Assembly: GCF_000425065.1 (NCBI RefSeq)
Contig: NZ_AULB01000039.1
Coordinates: 1-63,674, forward strand
Direction: 5' to 3'
DNA length: 63,674 nt
Source of the DNA: Actinomadura rifamycini DSM 43936
GTDB taxonomy: Bacteria > Actinomycetota > Actinomycetes > Streptosporangiales > Streptosporangiaceae
The number at the start of each line of letters is the position of its first letter. The first letter of the stretch is position 1. Below, piece after piece: positions 17,382-25,409 of this stretch. Both the position numbers and the translations under genes were made by a program. The notes under the pieces are model-generated. The model had not been told where the DNA came from and searched no databases. It was given only the letters and a program-made list of their open reading frames with translations.

Positions 17382-17430
17382 GGCGGGCGTCCGTTGGCAG
17401 CACTTCCCCAGTCGCCAACGGGCGCCCGCC
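17382..17430. terminator. Long hairpin between DUF6745 gene and the STM401x operon
   Basis: A 17-bp stem with one G-T pair: GGCGGGCGTCCGTTGGC at 17382-17398 and GCCAACGGGCGCCCGCC at 17414-17430, 15-nt loop. It lies between convergent genes and is the likely terminator of the ten-gene minus-strand operon. Confidence 0.75.
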
Positions 17431-17433
17431 GCG

Positions 17434-18300
17434 TCACGCCGGTCGGGCGCGGTCCCCCAGCAGGGCGGGGATGCGTTCGAGGACGCCCCCGGCGAAGGTG
17501 TCGTAGAGGCCGAGCGGTTCGAGGTGGACGTAGCCGATGTGGCAGTCGCACGTGGCGAGGGGGCAGGGGCGGGGGCCGAGGGCGGCGCGGAAGGTGCCGT
17601 CGTAGAGGTTGCCGAGGACGGTCGGGACGAAGTGGCAGCGGCGCACGGTGCCGTCGCCGTCCACGGACACGACGGTGTCGCCGGTGCGGCAGGCGCGGCC
17701 CCGGCTCGGGTGCGGGTGCCGGCTGACCGGGAACAGCGGGTCGACGGCGGTCCACGCGTCGGCCTCGGCGTCGTCGTAGACGCGCCCCTCGGCGGCGTTG
17801 ACCCACAGGTAGGCGTCGGCGGGCAGGTCGGCGCGGAGGCGGCGGGCGGCGTCGAGGTGCTCGGGCTGCCCGACGATGCCGACGCTGAACCGGACGCCGC
17901 GCGCGTGCAGGTCGCGGCACTTGCCGAGGAAGCGCTCGTACGGCACCTGGCCGGGGTGGTAGGTGGCCCACAGCGCCAGGCGGGACGGGTCGGCCTCGGA
18001 CGTCCAGGACGTGCGGTGGCTGAGGTTCGTCTGGATCGCGACGCGCCGGACGTGCGGGAGGTGGCTCAGCTCGACGAGGGCGCGCCGGTACCAGGAGCGG
18101 ACGAGCCCTTCGCCCCACGGCGTGAACAGCACCGAGACCGGGTGCTCCCGGGCGGCGACCCAGGCGGTGAAGCGTTCGAGGGCGGCCCGGTCGGCGCGGA
18201 GCTGCTCGGTCGTGTCGCGGCGCTTCGCGAAGGGGCAGTACGGGCAGTCATAGTCGCAGCTCGCGAGGGGCCCGCGGTACAGGATCGTCAGGTGGTCCAT
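17434..18300 (-). CDS. STM4011 family radical SAM protein
   Basis: A 288-residue radical SAM enzyme. The 4Fe-4S motif CDYDCPYC (Cys15, 19, 22) is complete. The C-terminal part has further cysteines (RACRTGD, RRCHF, PCPLATCDC) like a short SPASM-type auxiliary cluster domain. Such enzymes cleave S-adenosylmethionine to a 5'-deoxyadenosyl radical, and SPASM-like ones often modify peptides. Its ATG overlaps the STM4012 stop (TGATG), so the two are translationally coupled. It is the last gene of the operon. The assignment rests on the sequence and on gene order 4011-4012-4013-4014-4015, which matches the Salmonella locus after which the families are named. The substrate is unknown. Confidence 0.9.
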   Translation of the reverse strand: MDHLTILYRGPLASCDYDCPYCPFAKRRDTTEQLRADRAALERFTAWVAAREHPVSVLFTPWGEGLVRSWYRRALVELSHLPHVRRVAIQTNLSHRTSWTSEADPSRLALWATYHPGQVPYERFLGKCRDLHARGVRFSVGIVGQPEHLDAARRLRADLPADAYLWVNAAEGRVYDDAEADAWTAVDPLFPVSRHPHPSRGRACRTGDTVVSVDGDGTVRRCHFVPTVLGNLYDGTFRAALGPRPCPLATCDCHIGYVHLEPLGLYDTFAGGVLERIPALLGDRARPA

Positions 18301-19631
18301 CAGCGCGCCTCGTAGGACGCCATGAGGGACCGCACGTGTTCGGAGAACAGGGCGGGGCCGATGGCGTCGGAGTGGGCGAGCCCTTCGGGGGTGAGGCGGA
18401 GCGTGTCGGCGGACGGTTCCAGCCAGCCGCGTTCGCCGAACGTGCGGAGTTCGTCCGGGAAGTGCGCGGACGGGTCGTCGCCGAAGCGCGCGCGGTAGGC
18501 GGCGAGGTCGAGGCCGTCCGCTTGCAGGAGGGACTGGAGGAGGTGTCGGCGGCGGCGGTCGTCCGCGTTCATGGTGAAGCCCACGCGGGCGGTGCCGAAG
18601 TCGGTCTCCCGCACGTAGTCGTCGATGATCGAGCGGACCTGGGACGCCCCGACGGCGTACTCGAACGAGTAGTGCAGGCGGGTCGTGTAGGAGCGGGCGC
18701 CGCAGCCGAGCCCGACCATGCCGTCGGTCTGGCAGCAGTACTCGGTCCCGTTCGCGGACGCGCCGGGCAGGCGGAACATGCGCATGGACACCTGCTCGTA
18801 GCCCTCGGCGAGGAGGTGGTCGCGGCCGAGCCGGTAGAGGGTGAGGCGCTGGTCGTCCCAGTCGCGGGCGCGCCGTCCGAGCCCGGTGAGCGGGCGCACG
18901 TACAGGGGGTAGAGGTAGAGCTCCTCCGGGCGCCACGCGAGGGCGGCGTCGAGGGAGTGCTTCCACGTCTCGGGGGTCTGCCCGTCGATGCCGTAGATGA
19001 GGTCGATGTTCAGGGTCGGGAACCCCGCGGCGCGGATGCGGTCGAGCGCGGCCTCGACCTCGGTGCGCTTCTGCGGGCGGACGGCCGCGCGGGCCTCGTC
19101 GTCGAGGAAGCTCTGCACGCCGATGGAGATCCGGGTGGTGCCGCGCTCGGCCAGGACGGCCAGCCGGTCGGCGGTGGCGGTCGCCGGGGACGTCTCGACG
19201 CCGAGCGGTCCCGTCCCGAACCCGGGGAAGCGGCCCGCGATGTCGCAGAGCCGTTCGAGTTCGGGGGCGGTGAGGTAGGTCGGGGTGCCGCCGCCGAAGG
19301 CGGCGGTGGCGAACGACGCGCCGTCCAGGCCGTCCAGCGCGTCCAGGACGGCCGCGGCCTGCCGGTCGAGCGCGTCCAGGTAGGCGCCGGTGAGCTCCTC
19401 GGGCGCGCCCGTGCGGGTGAACAGGTTGCAGAACCCGCACCGCATCTCGCAGAACGGGATGTGCAGGTAGAGGAAGAGCGCGCCGAGCGGTTCGCCCGCC
19501 CAGACGTCCCGCAGGGCGGGCGCGGGGTCGAGCGGCCGGTAGGCGGTCTTGTGGGGGTACGCGTAGACGTACCCCTGGTAGGGCGATCCGCCGGTCCGGG
19601 GGCCGGTCGGGGGGCTGGTCACGTTGATCAC
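18300..19631 (-). CDS. STM4012 family radical SAM protein (HemN-like)
   Basis: About 443 residues. The radical SAM motif FCEMRCGFC (Cys61, 65, 68) is followed by HemN/CPO-III-like features: AFGGGTPTYLT, GVETSPATAT, RISIGVQSF and NIDLIYGIDGQTPETW, with a winged C-terminal HemW-type domain. HemN relatives use two SAM molecules or act as methylases, haem chaperones or cyclopropanases, so the reaction is open. The start is uncertain: GTG at 19631, TTG at 19637 overlapping the STM4013 stop as TTGA, or GTG at 19622 are all possible. The ends overlap or nearly touch both neighbours, so coupling is clear. Confidence 0.9.
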   Translation of the reverse strand: MINVTSPPTGPRTGGSPYQGYVYAYPHKTAYRPLDPAPALRDVWAGEPLGALFLYLHIPFCEMRCGFCNLFTRTGAPEELTGAYLDALDRQAAAVLDALDGLDGASFATAAFGGGTPTYLTAPELERLCDIAGRFPGFGTGPLGVETSPATATADRLAVLAERGTTRISIGVQSFLDDEARAAVRPQKRTEVEAALDRIRAAGFPTLNIDLIYGIDGQTPETWKHSLDAALAWRPEELYLYPLYVRPLTGLGRRARDWDDQRLTLYRLGRDHLLAEGYEQVSMRMFRLPGASANGTEYCCQTDGMVGLGCGARSYTTRLHYSFEYAVGASQVRSIIDDYVRETDFGTARVGFTMNADDRRRRHLLQSLLQADGLDLAAYRARFGDDPSAHFPDELRTFGERGWLEPSADTLRLTPEGLAHSDAIGPALFSEHVRSLMASYEAR

Positions 19632-19633
19632 TG

Positions 19634-20434
19634 TCAAGGCAGAACGAACTCTCCGTACGGAACGGTCCACACGACCTCGTGGCCGATGCGGTGCCCGGTG
19701 TGGCCGTCCTCCCCGTACGCCGTGCCGTGGTCGGAGCACACGATGACGAAGCAGGGGCGGCGCATGAGGGCGAACAGGCGCCCGATGTGGGCGTCGACGT
19801 GGCGCAGGGCGGCGGCGTGGCTCGCGCGGGTGTCGCCGTCCGCGCGGGACGCGCCGTCCAGGTAGAACCAGTTCGGCTGGTGCAGGGACGCGACGTTGAC
19901 CAGCAGGAACAGCCGGCGGTCGGGCGGCAGTCCGGCCACCACGGCGGCGGCCCGGTCGATCTGGTTGGGCAGCGCGTCCGGGTCGGTCACCCCGAACTCC
20001 GGTTCCCAGTGGCTCTCGGCGAACAGCGCCGGCAGCGCGGAGCCGAGCGGGGTGCGCTTGTTGAAGAAGCCGACGCCGCCGATGCAGGCGGTGCGGTACC
20101 CGGCGGCGGCGAGACCGGACGGCAGGTCGGCGGCGTCGAACGTCCAGGTGCCGGGCGCGGTCGTCTCGCTGCCGGGGAAGGCGCCGGCGAACAGGCGGGG
20201 GTGCGGGCCCGGCTCCGCGGGGGTCGGCAGGAACCCGGCGAGCATCGCCGCGTGCGCCGCGTAGGTGAAGCTGCCGGGCGTGTGCCGGCGCTCCCAGCGC
20301 CCGTCCGGCAGGTACCGGACGAGCGTGGGCGTCTCGCCCGCCGCGGCGAGTTCGGCGGCTACGTCGTACCGGAGGGTGTCGAGCGTGACCAGCAGCACGT
20401 CGTGGGTGCCGATGATCCGGTTCATGTCACGCAC
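19634..20434 (-). CDS. STM4013 (SEN3800) family hydrolase, alkaline-phosphatase fold
   Basis: A 266-residue protein of the sulfatase/phosphatase superfamily. Metal-binding residues are seen in LLVTLDTLRYD (Asp19) and CSDHGTAYGEDGHTGH. The conserved SFTYAAHAAM segment is where the Ser/Thr nucleophile is expected. It has no signal peptide and would act in the cytoplasm on a phosphate or sulfate ester. GTG at 20434 has GGAGAG 8 nt upstream and overlaps the STM4014 gene; ATG at 20425 is the alternative. In this operon it may remove a phosphate from an intermediate made by the ATP-grasp or radical SAM enzymes; that is inference. Confidence 0.88.
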   Translation of the reverse strand: MRDMNRIIGTHDVLLVTLDTLRYDVAAELAAAGETPTLVRYLPDGRWERRHTPGSFTYAAHAAMLAGFLPTPAEPGPHPRLFAGAFPGSETTAPGTWTFDAADLPSGLAAAGYRTACIGGVGFFNKRTPLGSALPALFAESHWEPEFGVTDPDALPNQIDRAAAVVAGLPPDRRLFLLVNVASLHQPNWFYLDGASRADGDTRASHAAALRHVDAHIGRLFALMRRPCFVIVCSDHGTAYGEDGHTGHRIGHEVVWTVPYGEFVLP

Positions 20435-21548
20435 GGGCGCCGCTCTCCGCGAGGAGGGCCCGGACCTGGGCGGTGTAGGTGTCGACGCCCTCGGCGGGCC
20501 CGCCCGGGAAGCCGGTGAGGCGCGGCAGGAGGTCGCCGAACGCGTTGACCTCGCACACCGCGAAGCCCCGCATGCGGTTCAGGACGAGCAGGTCCACGCC
20601 GACCATCGGGCTGCCCGGGAAGCACGCGGCGGCCCGCGCGCACACGTCCATCGCTTCGTCCCAGCCGTCCGCGCCGAGCGCGCGCCGGACGGCCTCCAGG
20701 TCGCCTCTGGCACCGCCCAGGTGGAGGTTGGTCATGGGGTGGCGGCTCGTCCGGACGACCGCGTGGGCGGGTTCGCCGCCGATGACGACGACGCGCAGGT
20801 CGAACGTCCGTCCGCCGGTCGTCGCCTTCGGCACCCAACGCTCCACGTGCAGCCCGTCGGGGGCGAGCGCGTCGATGAGGGAGGCGACCTCCGGCTCGGT
20901 GAGGTAGGTGCGCACCCGCAGCGAGTTGCGCAGCCCGTCCGGGGTCATCGCCGCCGAGGTGACGGCGCGGACCCGGCCGCCCGGCGCGGTCTGCAGCGCC
21001 ACGACCCCGGACGCGGACGAGCCGTGCGCGGGCTTGGCGAACACCCGCCGCTCCCCCGCCGCGTCCATCGCGTCCCGCAGCGAGGCGTAGTCCCAGCCGG
21101 GCACGTCCCCGGGCACGCCGCCGGGCGCTCCGGCGGGCGCGAGGGCGGGCGGCACGGGCCCCCCGGCGGCCAGCATCCGGGCGTGCGCCAGCCGCTTGTC
21201 GAACATGGCGGCGATGTCGCCGACGTCGCCGGCGATGCGGGCGCCCGCCGCCGACGCCGCCGCGTCGATCCGGCGGAGCGCGGCGGTGAACGCGCGGTAC
21301 CAGCGGGCGCCGCCGCCGACCCGGGTCGGGTCGCCGGGGCCCCGCAGCAGCGCGTCGGCCTCGGCGTCCTCGCCCGGCGAGTCGATCCGCACGAGGTCGC
21401 CGGGCCCGAAGGGGAGGTCGCCGCCGCGCAGCACGTCCGTCCAGGGGACGACGCGGGGTTCGGGCAGCCCGCACGCCCGGCACGCGTCCGCGAACAGCAC
21501 GTGCCGCCGGTCGCCGGGCGTCGCGACGACGGTGAACGCGGCCGTCAT
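20427..21548 (-). CDS. STM4014 family protein, ATP-grasp ligase-like
   Basis: A 373-residue protein. The C-terminal two thirds look like an ATP-grasp domain: Lys172 in VFAKPAHGSSASGV, FDLRVVVIGG with Asp250, GVDLLV with Asp319, and the metal pair in VCEVNAFGD (Glu333, Asn335). This order resembles RimK/glutathione-synthetase-type ligases, which join a carboxylate to an amine through an acylphosphate. The ATG overlaps the stop of the last LRR gene as ATGA, so it is translated together with it. A natural hypothesis is that it ligates something to a carboxyl group of its LRR partners; nothing in the sequence proves this. Confidence 0.87.
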   Translation of the reverse strand: MTAAFTVVATPGDRRHVLFADACRACGLPEPRVVPWTDVLRGGDLPFGPGDLVRIDSPGEDAEADALLRGPGDPTRVGGGARWYRAFTAALRRIDAAASAAGARIAGDVGDIAAMFDKRLAHARMLAAGGPVPPALAPAGAPGGVPGDVPGWDYASLRDAMDAAGERRVFAKPAHGSSASGVVALQTAPGGRVRAVTSAAMTPDGLRNSLRVRTYLTEPEVASLIDALAPDGLHVERWVPKATTGGRTFDLRVVVIGGEPAHAVVRTSRHPMTNLHLGGARGDLEAVRRALGADGWDEAMDVCARAAACFPGSPMVGVDLLVLNRMRGFAVCEVNAFGDLLPRLTGFPGGPAEGVDTYTAQVRALLAESGARA

Positions 21549-22468
21549 TCCGACACCGCGACGTAGTACTGGCGGTCCCCGTCGTCGTCGCCCCACGGGA
21601 ACTCGGACGCGGTCTCGAGGTCGAGGGCGACGCCGGGCAGTGCGGCCTTCAGCCGTCCGGCCGCCTTCTCGCTCAGGTAGCTGCCGCTGAGGTCGAGCCT
21701 CCGCAGGTGGGTGAGCGGCTGGCCGGTCAGCAGCGCCTCGGCGCCGCGGTCGGTCAGCGTGCCCAGCGCGAGGGCGAGCGACTCCAGCCGCGCCACGGCC
21801 GGCGCGGACGCGACCGCCCCCGCGAGTTCGTCCAGCATCGGGGTGTTGAACAGCCCGAAGTGCCGCAGCGAGGGGAACCGGGCCCCGTCGAGGAGGGGCG
21901 CGAGGTCCTCGGCCGTCGCGTCGCCGCCCCGGTGCTCGACGCCCAGCCACAGGTCGAGGTGCTCCAGGTTCGGCAGGCCGCTCGCCCCCACCGCACGCAC
22001 CACGTCCGCCGGGAGCCCGGCGGACTCGAACCGCAGCACCCGCAGTGCGTCGCTCCGGAACGGGCTCAGGGACAGATCCTCCGCGCCGCGGACCTCGAAC
22101 CGCTCCAGGCCCGGGAACGCGTGCAGCACCGGCGTGATGTCGGTGTGCTGGATCCAGGAGAGGTGCGCCTCCTCCTCGATGTCGATGTCGCCGACGAACA
22201 GCGCCCGCAGGTTGGGGAAGGCGGCGGCCGCGTCGGTCAGCACCTTCACCGGCAGCGGCTCCATGTCCCAGAAGCCGATGACCAGCGCGGTGACCGCCGC
22301 GGTGTCGACCTCCTCGACGAACGCCGCGAACCGCTCGTCGAAGTCGGGACCGTCGTAGGAGGTGGCGACGCGCCACGCCGCCTCCCCGGCCGCCGGCCGC
22401 TCGCCTCCCGCGCCGTGCGTGACCACGGGCAGGCCCGCGTACTCGGTCAGCGGCTCATAGATGTCCAT
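21545..22468 (-). CDS. STM4015 family LRR protein, copy 1
   Basis: 307 residues. The N-terminal segment has EYAGLPVV near residue 10 and a domain of about 90 residues. Then come leucine-rich repeats (LRALFVGDI, LERFEVRGAEDL, LRVLRFESAGL, LEHLDLWLG, LRHFGLFNT, LESLALALG, LRRLDLSGSY). It ends in QYYVAVSE at the stop, the tail shared by all six copies. It is the most divergent LRR copy, and the one next to the enzyme genes. The ATG has AAAGGGA 3 nt upstream, after a 27-nt spacer behind copy 2. LRR proteins usually bind proteins; here it may be scaffold or substrate. Confidence 0.9.
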   Translation of the reverse strand: MDIYEPLTEYAGLPVVTHGAGGERPAAGEAAWRVATSYDGPDFDERFAAFVEEVDTAAVTALVIGFWDMEPLPVKVLTDAAAAFPNLRALFVGDIDIEEEAHLSWIQHTDITPVLHAFPGLERFEVRGAEDLSLSPFRSDALRVLRFESAGLPADVVRAVGASGLPNLEHLDLWLGVEHRGGDATAEDLAPLLDGARFPSLRHFGLFNTPMLDELAGAVASAPAVARLESLALALGTLTDRGAEALLTGQPLTHLRRLDLSGSYLSEKAAGRLKAALPGVALDLETASEFPWGDDDGDRQYYVAVSE

Positions 22469-22495
22469 GGTTCCCTTTCACGCTCTTCGCGCAGA

Positions 22496-23416
22496 TCATT
22501 CCGACACCGCGATATAGAACCCATCCGGAGGCCACGCCTCGTCGAGCGTTTCGTCCTCGGGAAGGCGGAGGTCGACGTCGACGTCCGGGAGTTCGGCCGT
22601 GAGCCGTTCCATCATCGCCGCGGACAGGAAGTGGTGGTGCAGGTCGAGCTTCCGCAGGTGCGTGAGGGGCTGCCCCGCCAGCAGCGCCTCCGCGCCCCGG
22701 TCGGACAGCGTCCCCATCGCCAGGCTCAGCGACTCCAGCCGCGCCACCACCGGCGCGGACGCCACCGCCTCGGCGACCTCGTCCTGCATCTCCGAGTCCT
22801 CCAACCCGAGGTGCCGCAACGCCGGCAGCCGCTCCCCCGACAGGATCGGCGCCAAGTCGTCCACGGACGCGTCACCGCCGTAGTCCGGCGTCCCGAGCCA
22901 CAGGTCGAGGTGCTCCAGGTTCGGCAGGTCGCACTCCCCCACCGACCGGACGACGCCCGCCGGAAGCCCGCCGGACTCGAACCGCAGCACCCGCAGCGAC
23001 GTGCTGCGGACCGGTTCGTTCAGGTGGCCGACTCCCCGGACCTCCAGCCGCTCCAGTTCCGGGAACGCCCGGAAGAACGGCGCGATGTCGCCGTGGTCGA
23101 TCCACGAGATCTCCTGCTCGGGGATGTCGCCGAGGTAGAGCGCGCGCAGGCGGGGGAACGCGTCCGCCTTCTCGGCGAGCTGCCGTGCGGCGCTCGGCCG
23201 ATGCCACCAGCCGCTGACCAGATGGGTGACCCGCGCCGTGTCGACGTTGTCGAGCAGCCAGTCGAGGCTCGCGCCGGCGTCGTAGGACCGCCAGCCGCGC
23301 TGCGCCGGGTACAGGCCCCACGCGGCGTCGCCGGGTTCGGGCGGCGCGTCGGAGGGCGGCTCCATCTCGATCTGGACGACGGGGAGTCCGTCGAACTCCT
23401 CCAAGTACTCGTTCAT
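22496..23416 (-). CDS. STM4015 family LRR protein, copy 2
   Basis: 306 residues with the family layout: FDGLPVV near the N-terminus, six to seven LRR units and the tail GFYIAVSE at the stop. The LRR core from about residue 135 to 285 is nearly identical, in DNA as well as protein, to copy 3, while the first 130 residues differ strongly. This suggests recent duplication or gene conversion of the 3' half. Its ATG overlaps the stop of copy 3 as ATGA, and the AGGG SD lies within the last codons of copy 3. Confidence 0.9.
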   Translation of the reverse strand: MNEYLEEFDGLPVVQIEMEPPSDAPPEPGDAAWGLYPAQRGWRSYDAGASLDWLLDNVDTARVTHLVSGWWHRPSAARQLAEKADAFPRLRALYLGDIPEQEISWIDHGDIAPFFRAFPELERLEVRGVGHLNEPVRSTSLRVLRFESGGLPAGVVRSVGECDLPNLEHLDLWLGTPDYGGDASVDDLAPILSGERLPALRHLGLEDSEMQDEVAEAVASAPVVARLESLSLAMGTLSDRGAEALLAGQPLTHLRKLDLHHHFLSAAMMERLTAELPDVDVDLRLPEDETLDEAWPPDGFYIAVSE

Positions 23417-24333
23417 TCGGAGACCCTGATGTAGAAGCGCTCGAAGTCGTCCGCCACCTGCCGGTCACCGAGATCGACGTCGACGCCGGGCAGCGCCGCG
23501 CGCACGCGCTCCATCATCGCCTCGGACAGGAAGTGGTGGTGCAGATCGAGCTTCCGCAGGTGCGTGAGGGGCTGCCCCGCCAGCAGCGCCTCCGCGCCCC
23601 GGTCGGACAGCGTCCCCATCGCCAGGCTCAGCGACTCCAACCGCGCCACCACCGGCGCGGACGCCACCGCCTCCGCGACCTCGTCCTGGATCTCCGAGTC
23701 CTCCAGCCCGAGGTGCCGCAACGCCGGCAGCCGCTCCCCCGAAAGGATCGGCGCCAAGTCGTCCACGGACGCGTCACCGCCGTAGTCCGGCGTCCCAAGC
23801 CACAAATCCAGGTGCTCCAGGTTCGGCAGATCGCTCGCCCCCACCGACCGGACGACACCCGCCGGAAGCCCGCCGGACTCGAACCGCAGCATCTTCAGCG
23901 AAGCACTCTCGAACGGGTCCAGGTCGAGGAGGGTCGCGCCGCGCAGCTCGAACCGCTCCAGGCTCGGAAACGCCCGGAAGACCGACGCGAAGTCCTCCTC
24001 GTTCTCGTGCTCGACCCATGAGATCGGCACTCCGGACATGAGGTCGCCGACGAACAGGGTCCTGAGCCGGGGGTAGGACGCGGCCCCGGCCAGACTCGAC
24101 GCCGCGAGCGGCGTGTCGTCGGAATAGCCGCCGAGGATCACCGCGACGACCTGGGCGGGGTCCACCAGCGCCGCGAAGGCCGCGAAGGCGTTGTCGTACT
24201 TCCCCCCGTCGTCGCCCTCGACGCGCCAGGCGACCTCGCCCGCCGGCGCCGCGCCGGCCGGATCCGCGGCCTCGGGATCGAACGACACCACCGGCAGGCC
24301 GGCGTAATGCTCCAGGCGGTCCAGATAGCTCAT
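23413..24333 (-). CDS. STM4015 family LRR protein, copy 3
   Basis: 306 residues: HYAGLPVVSF near residue 10, a variable domain to about residue 130, the LRR core shared with copy 2, a variable linker (GDRQVADDFER) and the tail RFYIRVSE. The ATG overlaps the stop of an upstream orphan tail sequence (24330-24434) as ATGA, and that tail supplies the SD GAGGTG. So this gene was once coupled to another LRR copy that has since been lost. It is transcribed after copy 4. Confidence 0.9.
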   Translation of the reverse strand: MSYLDRLEHYAGLPVVSFDPEAADPAGAAPAGEVAWRVEGDDGGKYDNAFAAFAALVDPAQVVAVILGGYSDDTPLAASSLAGAASYPRLRTLFVGDLMSGVPISWVEHENEEDFASVFRAFPSLERFELRGATLLDLDPFESASLKMLRFESGGLPAGVVRSVGASDLPNLEHLDLWLGTPDYGGDASVDDLAPILSGERLPALRHLGLEDSEIQDEVAEAVASAPVVARLESLSLAMGTLSDRGAEALLAGQPLTHLRKLDLHHHFLSEAMMERVRAALPGVDVDLGDRQVADDFERFYIRVSE

Positions 24334-24434
24334 TCCGACACCTCGACATAGAAATGGTCATCGACCTCGGGTTCCTGCCGGTCGCCGGTGGCGCAGGTCG
24401 AGCCCGCGCAGGCCGCCGCGTCCGCCGCCGGAGC
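24330..24434 (-). pseudogene. Orphan seventh STM4015 C-terminal tail, in frame behind copy 4
   Basis: Directly after the TGA of copy 4, the same reading frame continues for 34 codons and ends GDRQEPEVDDHFYVEVSE before a second TGA. The last about 18 residues match the tails of copies 3, 5 and 6 (DRQ/DRR-type linker and [FY]Y[IV]xVSE). The preceding residues (APAADAAACAG...) do not resemble the family. There is no start codon, SD or LRR core. It is best read as the remnant of a deleted copy, or a duplicated tail, that still provides the ATGA junction to copy 3. Read-through of the copy 4 stop would add it as a second tail. Confidence 0.7.
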
Positions 24435-25343
24435 TCACTCGGAGACTTCGATGTACGGGTCATCCCGCGGTGCGGGCTCCAGCGCGATGTCGACGCCGGG
24501 CAGGGCCGTGCGGATCCGCTCCTGGAGCGGCGCGGAGATGAAGTGGTAGTGCAGGTCGAGCTTCCGCAGGTGCGTGAGGGGCTGGCCCGCCAGCAGGGCT
24601 TCGGCGCCGCGGTCGGTCAGCGTCCCCATCGCCAGGCTCAGCGACTCCAGCCGCGCCACCACCGGCGCGGACGCCACCGCCTCCGCGATCTCGTCCTGCA
24701 TCTCCGAGTCCTCGAGACCGAGGTGCCGCAGCGACGGCAGCCGCTCGCCCGACAGGATCGGCGCGAGGTGGGCGACGGTCGCGTCGCCGCCGTAGTGCGG
24801 CGTCCCGAGCCACAGGTCGAGGTGCTCCAGGTTCGGCAGGTCGCTCGCCGCCACCGCCTCGACGATGTCCGACCCGAGCCCGCCGGACTCGAACCGCAGC
24901 ACCTTCAGCGCCTCGCTGGCGACGGGTTCGAGTATGAGATCCGAGGCGCCCCGGACGTCCAGCCGCTCCAGCTTCGGGAACGCGCGGAGCAGCGGCGTGA
25001 TGTCCCCGTGCTCGATCCAGGAGATCTCGGACTCCATGTACGTCAGGTCGCCGAAGAAGATCGAGCGCAGGTTCGGGAACGACGCCGCGGACTCGACCAG
25101 GTGCGGCACCGGGTAATCGGCGTGCTCGTCGTAGCTCGCGCCCCAGTAGCCGATGACCAGCGCCGTCACCCCGGCGGTGTCGACGGTCGCGCAGAACCGC
25201 TTCCAGATATCGCCGAACCGCTCCGCGTCGTACTCGGACGCCACCTTCCAGGCCACCGGCCCGGCGGGCGGCTCCTCGCCCGTGTCCGCCTCGAAGCCGA
25301 CCACCGTGAGGCCGACGTACTGGTCCAGGTTCTCGCCGATCAT
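24435..25343 (-). CDS. STM4015 family LRR protein, copy 4
   Basis: 302 residues. QYVGLTVVGF replaces the usual YAGLPV near the N-terminus; the LRR core is close to that of copies 2, 3, 5 and 6. The linker is short and the tail reads DPYIEVSE. The ATG has AAGGGA 5 nt upstream, and a decayed copy of the operon palindrome lies 18 nt upstream of the ATG. It is one of two LRR genes preceded by such a palindrome, so it may have its own promoter or operator. A second in-frame tail follows its stop. Confidence 0.9.
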   Translation of the reverse strand: MIGENLDQYVGLTVVGFEADTGEEPPAGPVAWKVASEYDAERFGDIWKRFCATVDTAGVTALVIGYWGASYDEHADYPVPHLVESAASFPNLRSIFFGDLTYMESEISWIEHGDITPLLRAFPKLERLDVRGASDLILEPVASEALKVLRFESGGLGSDIVEAVAASDLPNLEHLDLWLGTPHYGGDATVAHLAPILSGERLPSLRHLGLEDSEMQDEIAEAVASAPVVARLESLSLAMGTLTDRGAEALLAGQPLTHLRKLDLHYHFISAPLQERIRTALPGVDIALEPAPRDDPYIEVSE

Positions 25344-25361
25344 GCCGTCCCTTTCATGTTT

Positions 25362-25393
25362 TGTCCGCCATGTCTTATCAGGAGGGGCGGACA
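25362..25393. promoter_or_regulatory. Decayed palindrome upstream of LRR copy 4
   Basis: TGTCCGCC (25362-25369) and GGCGGACA (25386-25393) are perfect 8-bp arms, with CTTATCAGG-type DNA between them. Aligned to the palindrome at 27302-27340, nearly every base matches apart from an inserted A and a few changes in the inner arms. It sits 18 nt from the copy 4 start, almost the same distance as the intact palindrome from copy 6. The pair probably arose by duplication of gene plus upstream site. Confidence 0.6.
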
Positions 25394-25409
25394 GCTCCGG
25401 CGCTTCCGC

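Noticed and set aside
14228..18118. A 1296-codon minus-strand frame
   Set aside because: It is antisense to the ThrE-type, DUF6745 and partner genes and has no protein-like composition.
24435..24437. Selenocysteine or programmed read-through at the copy 4 TGA
   Set aside because: There is no visible SECIS-type hairpin, the codon is at a normal family C-terminus, and the downstream tail is more simply a remnant.
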